Origin: Halalkalibacter akibai JCM 9157
Lineage (GTDB): Bacteria; Bacillota; Bacilli; Bacillales; Bacillaceae_D
Reading direction: 5' to 3'
Length of the DNA stretch: 32,343 nt
NCBI RefSeq assembly: GCF_000513135.1
Contig: NZ_BAUV01000047.1
Location: 1-32,343 of the forward strand
Part shown: piece by piece, positions 31,180-32,343 of the stretch
Layout: each line of letters opens with the position of its first letter
Numbering within the stretch: position 1 is the first letter of the stretch
Notes under the pieces: generated by a model
What the model was told of the DNA's origin: nothing
What the model saw: only the letters and a program-made list of their open reading frames with translations
Database searches by the model: none
Program-made: the position numbers and the translations under genes

Positions 31180-31632
31180 ATGAAAAATCAAAAAAGTGTC
31201 GCAATGGGTACTGTCGTTGGTGGGGTAGTTGGAGCAACAGCTGCATTACTTACGGCTCCAAAATCAGGAGAAGAACTAAGAGAAGATATTAGTAATCAGG
31301 TATTAGATGGATGGAATAAAACAGAAGATGTTTCAAAAGAGTTAAGAATTAAACTGGAAGAGTTATCGGGAATTATTAATGAAGGTTCTGAAAACGTCTC
31401 ACGAACGGTCAAGAAAAAAAGTGAAAACGTCATGAATGAGATTAGACAATTACTTAATGATAAGGAATCTAAAACTACTACTGAGTCTTTAAGAGGGATC
31501 ATAAGAGATTTAATGGAACAAGAGGCGGATGCCGGGCGTGAGATCAGGCAGGTAGTGGAAAATGAAATTAAGGAAATTGAAAAAAAGTTTAACAAGGATA
31601 TAAAAGATATGAAGAAAGTTGTAAACAAATAG
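31180..31632 (+). CDS. YtxH-like general stress protein
   Basis: A 150-residue protein. The Gly/Ala-rich hydrophobic segment VAMGTVVGGVVGATAALLTAPKSGEELRED (residues 8-36) is the YtxH/GvpP-type N-terminus with its TAPKSGxELR signature; the remainder is a long charged amphipathic helix (about 40-150). It is probably membrane-associated. The preceding sigma-B-like promoter fits stress induction. AAAAAAGGAG is 8 bases before the ATG. The next gene follows after 25 bases and may be cotranscribed. Confidence 0.85.
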   Translation: MKNQKSVAMGTVVGGVVGATAALLTAPKSGEELREDISNQVLDGWNKTEDVSKELRIKLEELSGIINEGSENVSRTVKKKSENVMNEIRQLLNDKESKTTTESLRGIIRDLMEQEADAGREIRQVVENEIKEIEKKFNKDIKDMKKVVNK

Positions 31633-31657
31633 ATTTTATAGAAAGGATGATTGGTAA

Positions 31658-31939
31658 ATGTCTACAACAGTAACTGCTGGATTTCAAATTCTACCTAACG
31701 GAAGAGATATGAACACAGATGGAATGATATCGGAAATCATTAAGGTTGTAGAAGAATCTGGCCTGAACTTTAAGGTAGGTCCAATGGAAACGGTGGTAGA
31801 AGGGAACTTACACGATGTTTTTACATTAATTCAAAAAGCCCAACAAGTTGGGATTAATTCTGGCGCAACAGAATGTATGACCAATATCAAAGTTCATTAT
31901 AAACCCAGTGGAATTTCAATAGTAGAAAAATTAAATTAG
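31658..31939 (+). CDS. MTH1187/YqgV-family thiamine-binding-fold protein
   Basis: A 93-residue ferredoxin-like protein: TTVTAGFQILPNGRDMNTDGMISEIIKVVEESGLNFKVGPMETVVEGNLHDVFTLIQKAQQ is the DUF77/Thiamine_BP pattern with the central P-M-x-T-x-x-E-G motif. Relatives bind thiamine or hydroxymethylpyrimidine; YkoF, the duplicated form, belongs to a thiamine precursor transport system. No TPP riboswitch precedes it. It lies 1.7 kb after the salvage operon, which may or may not be a functional link. The start at 31658 follows AAAGGATGATTGGTAA. Confidence 0.82.
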   Translation: MSTTVTAGFQILPNGRDMNTDGMISEIIKVVEESGLNFKVGPMETVVEGNLHDVFTLIQKAQQVGINSGATECMTNIKVHYKPSGISIVEKLN

Positions 31940-31947
31940 ATAAATAA

Positions 31948-31991
31948 AGATTATAGAAAGGAGCTGCTTTATTTGGTCCTTTCTATAATCT
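31948..31991. repeat. perfect 15-bp inverted repeat without T run
   Basis: AGATTATAGAAAGGA (31948-31962) and TCCTTTCTATAATCT (31977-31991) match perfectly around a 14-base loop. It follows the stop of the thiamine-binding gene by 8 bases, but no U tract follows, so it may be a 3'-end processing hairpin, a factor-dependent terminator, or a barrier before the rRNA promoters. Confidence 0.6.
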
Positions 31992-32070
31992 ACAGTAATC
32001 TAAAAGGGGCTATGTAATCTTTGCGGCAATATTCTATTGTGAGAATCTTTTTATGGGCTGAATGTTTTAC

Positions 32071-32099
32071 TTGAATATAGGCTTGGGGTATGGTAGATT
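32071..32099 (+). promoter_or_regulatory. rRNA operon promoter, first of the array
   Basis: TTGAAT (32071-32076), 17-bp spacer, TAGATT (32094-32099). Weaker than the two that follow. A still weaker TTGCGG at 32021 with a 17-bp gap to AATCTT may be a decayed extra copy. Confidence 0.5.
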
Positions 32100-32138
32100 A
32101 TTAAATCTAGCCGCAAAAATATAATTTTAAATTAAGTA

Positions 32139-32175
32139 TTGCGCAGAATTATTAATTGTGATATATTATTACTTG
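32139..32175 (+). promoter_or_regulatory. rRNA operon promoter, second
   Basis: TTGCGC (32139-32144), 17 bp, TATATT (32162-32167); likely start at G32175 in the word GTCGCT. A GTP start fits growth-rate and stringent control known for Bacillus rRNA promoters. Confidence 0.75.
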
Positions 32176-32230
32176 TCGCTGTAAACGACTTATCATTAAA
32201 ATGTTGCGGAATATCTTTTTTAAAAAGTAG

Positions 32231-32267
32231 TTGCGCAGAACCAATCGTTATGTTATGATAATAAATG
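32231..32267 (+). promoter_or_regulatory. rRNA operon promoter, third and closest
   Basis: TTGCGC (32231-32236), 17 bp, TATGAT (32254-32259); likely start at G32267, again in GTCGCT and at the same 7-base distance as the previous promoter. Confidence 0.8.
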
Positions 32268-32343
32268 TCGCTAACGAAGTGACGCAAATAGTTCTTTGAA
32301 AACTGAACAAAAGCCAAGCGAAAAGAGAAAACATTTTTTTCTC
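32268..32343 (+). other. rRNA operon leader; 16S rRNA gene expected beyond the right edge
   Basis: The words GTTCTTTGAAAACTGAACAA (32291-32310) and AAAGCCAAGCGA are the usual boxA-bearing leader found ahead of 16S rRNA in Bacillaceae. The mature 16S start (TTTGATCMTGG) is not reached. Confidence 0.85.

Noticed and set aside
32204-32232. TTGCGG at 32204 as a further rRNA promoter
   Set aside because: The hexamer 17 bases downstream (GTAGTT) is not a -10 box.
32132-32317. 61-codon reverse frame near the right edge
   Set aside because: Covers the rRNA promoter array and leader; no ribosome binding site.

Overview
The window is low-GC Firmicute DNA from a spore-forming member of the Bacillaceae, probably an alkaliphile or halophile of the Halalkalibacter/Alkalihalobacillus type. 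The order mrfA-mrfB-cotD-ypsA-gpsB-rnpB-ypsC-ypwA matches the Bacillus subtilis ypr/yps neighbourhood. Other pointers are strong GGAGG ribosome binding sites, a type B RNase P RNA, coat-protein genes, and a base-degraded-thiamine salvage operon of the kind described in Bacillus halodurans. These assignments rest on remembered protein families and visible motifs; no database search was run.

Left part (1-11000). A glycine-rich coat-like gene enters from the left edge. It is followed by a small reverse-strand protein gene and a reverse-strand PAS-LOV-PP2C photoreceptor phosphatase gene that is split by one extra base. Then come the mitomycin-repair pair mrfA/mrfB, a 31-residue membrane peptide with its own promoter, a CotD-like coat gene with a sigma-K-like promoter, ypsA, gpsB, an RNase H-like gene, rnpB and the rRNA methyltransferase gene ypsC. 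From 10258 to 11290 there is no ordinary gene. This stretch holds two back-to-back opposing terminators and three tandem reverse-strand repeats, each containing ribosome-binding-site-led mini-ORFs. The repeats are the least explained feature of the window.

Middle part (11290-25040). A small DUF2564-like gene and a cysteine-free HesB-like gene converge on a 240-bp fold-back repeat. Next are the M32 carboxypeptidase gene ypwA, small hypothetical and secreted proteins, and an operon of a small-multidrug-export family protein with a permease, a GntR regulator and an ABC ATPase. A palindrome sits inside the promoter of that operon. Then come a YwaF-type membrane protein, a DEDDh exonuclease, a glycosyltransferase, the UV damage endonuclease gene uvsE, an AcuI/YhdH-type reductase, a Gln/Met-rich protein, and a reverse-strand operon comB-comA-VOC protein that would make sulfolactate.

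Right part (25200-32343). A TPP riboswitch with a visible terminator/antiterminator switch leads the ylmB-tenA-thiZ-thiX-thiY operon, in which most genes overlap. Thus uptake (ThiXYZ), deformylation (YlmB) and hydrolysis (TenA) of degraded thiamine pyrimidine are controlled together by TPP. A PAP2 phosphatase, a PC4/YdbC-like DNA-binding protein, a YtxH-like stress protein behind a sigma-B-like promoter, and a thiamine-binding-fold protein follow. The window ends in an array of tandem rRNA promoters and a leader, so a 16S rRNA gene should start just beyond the right edge.
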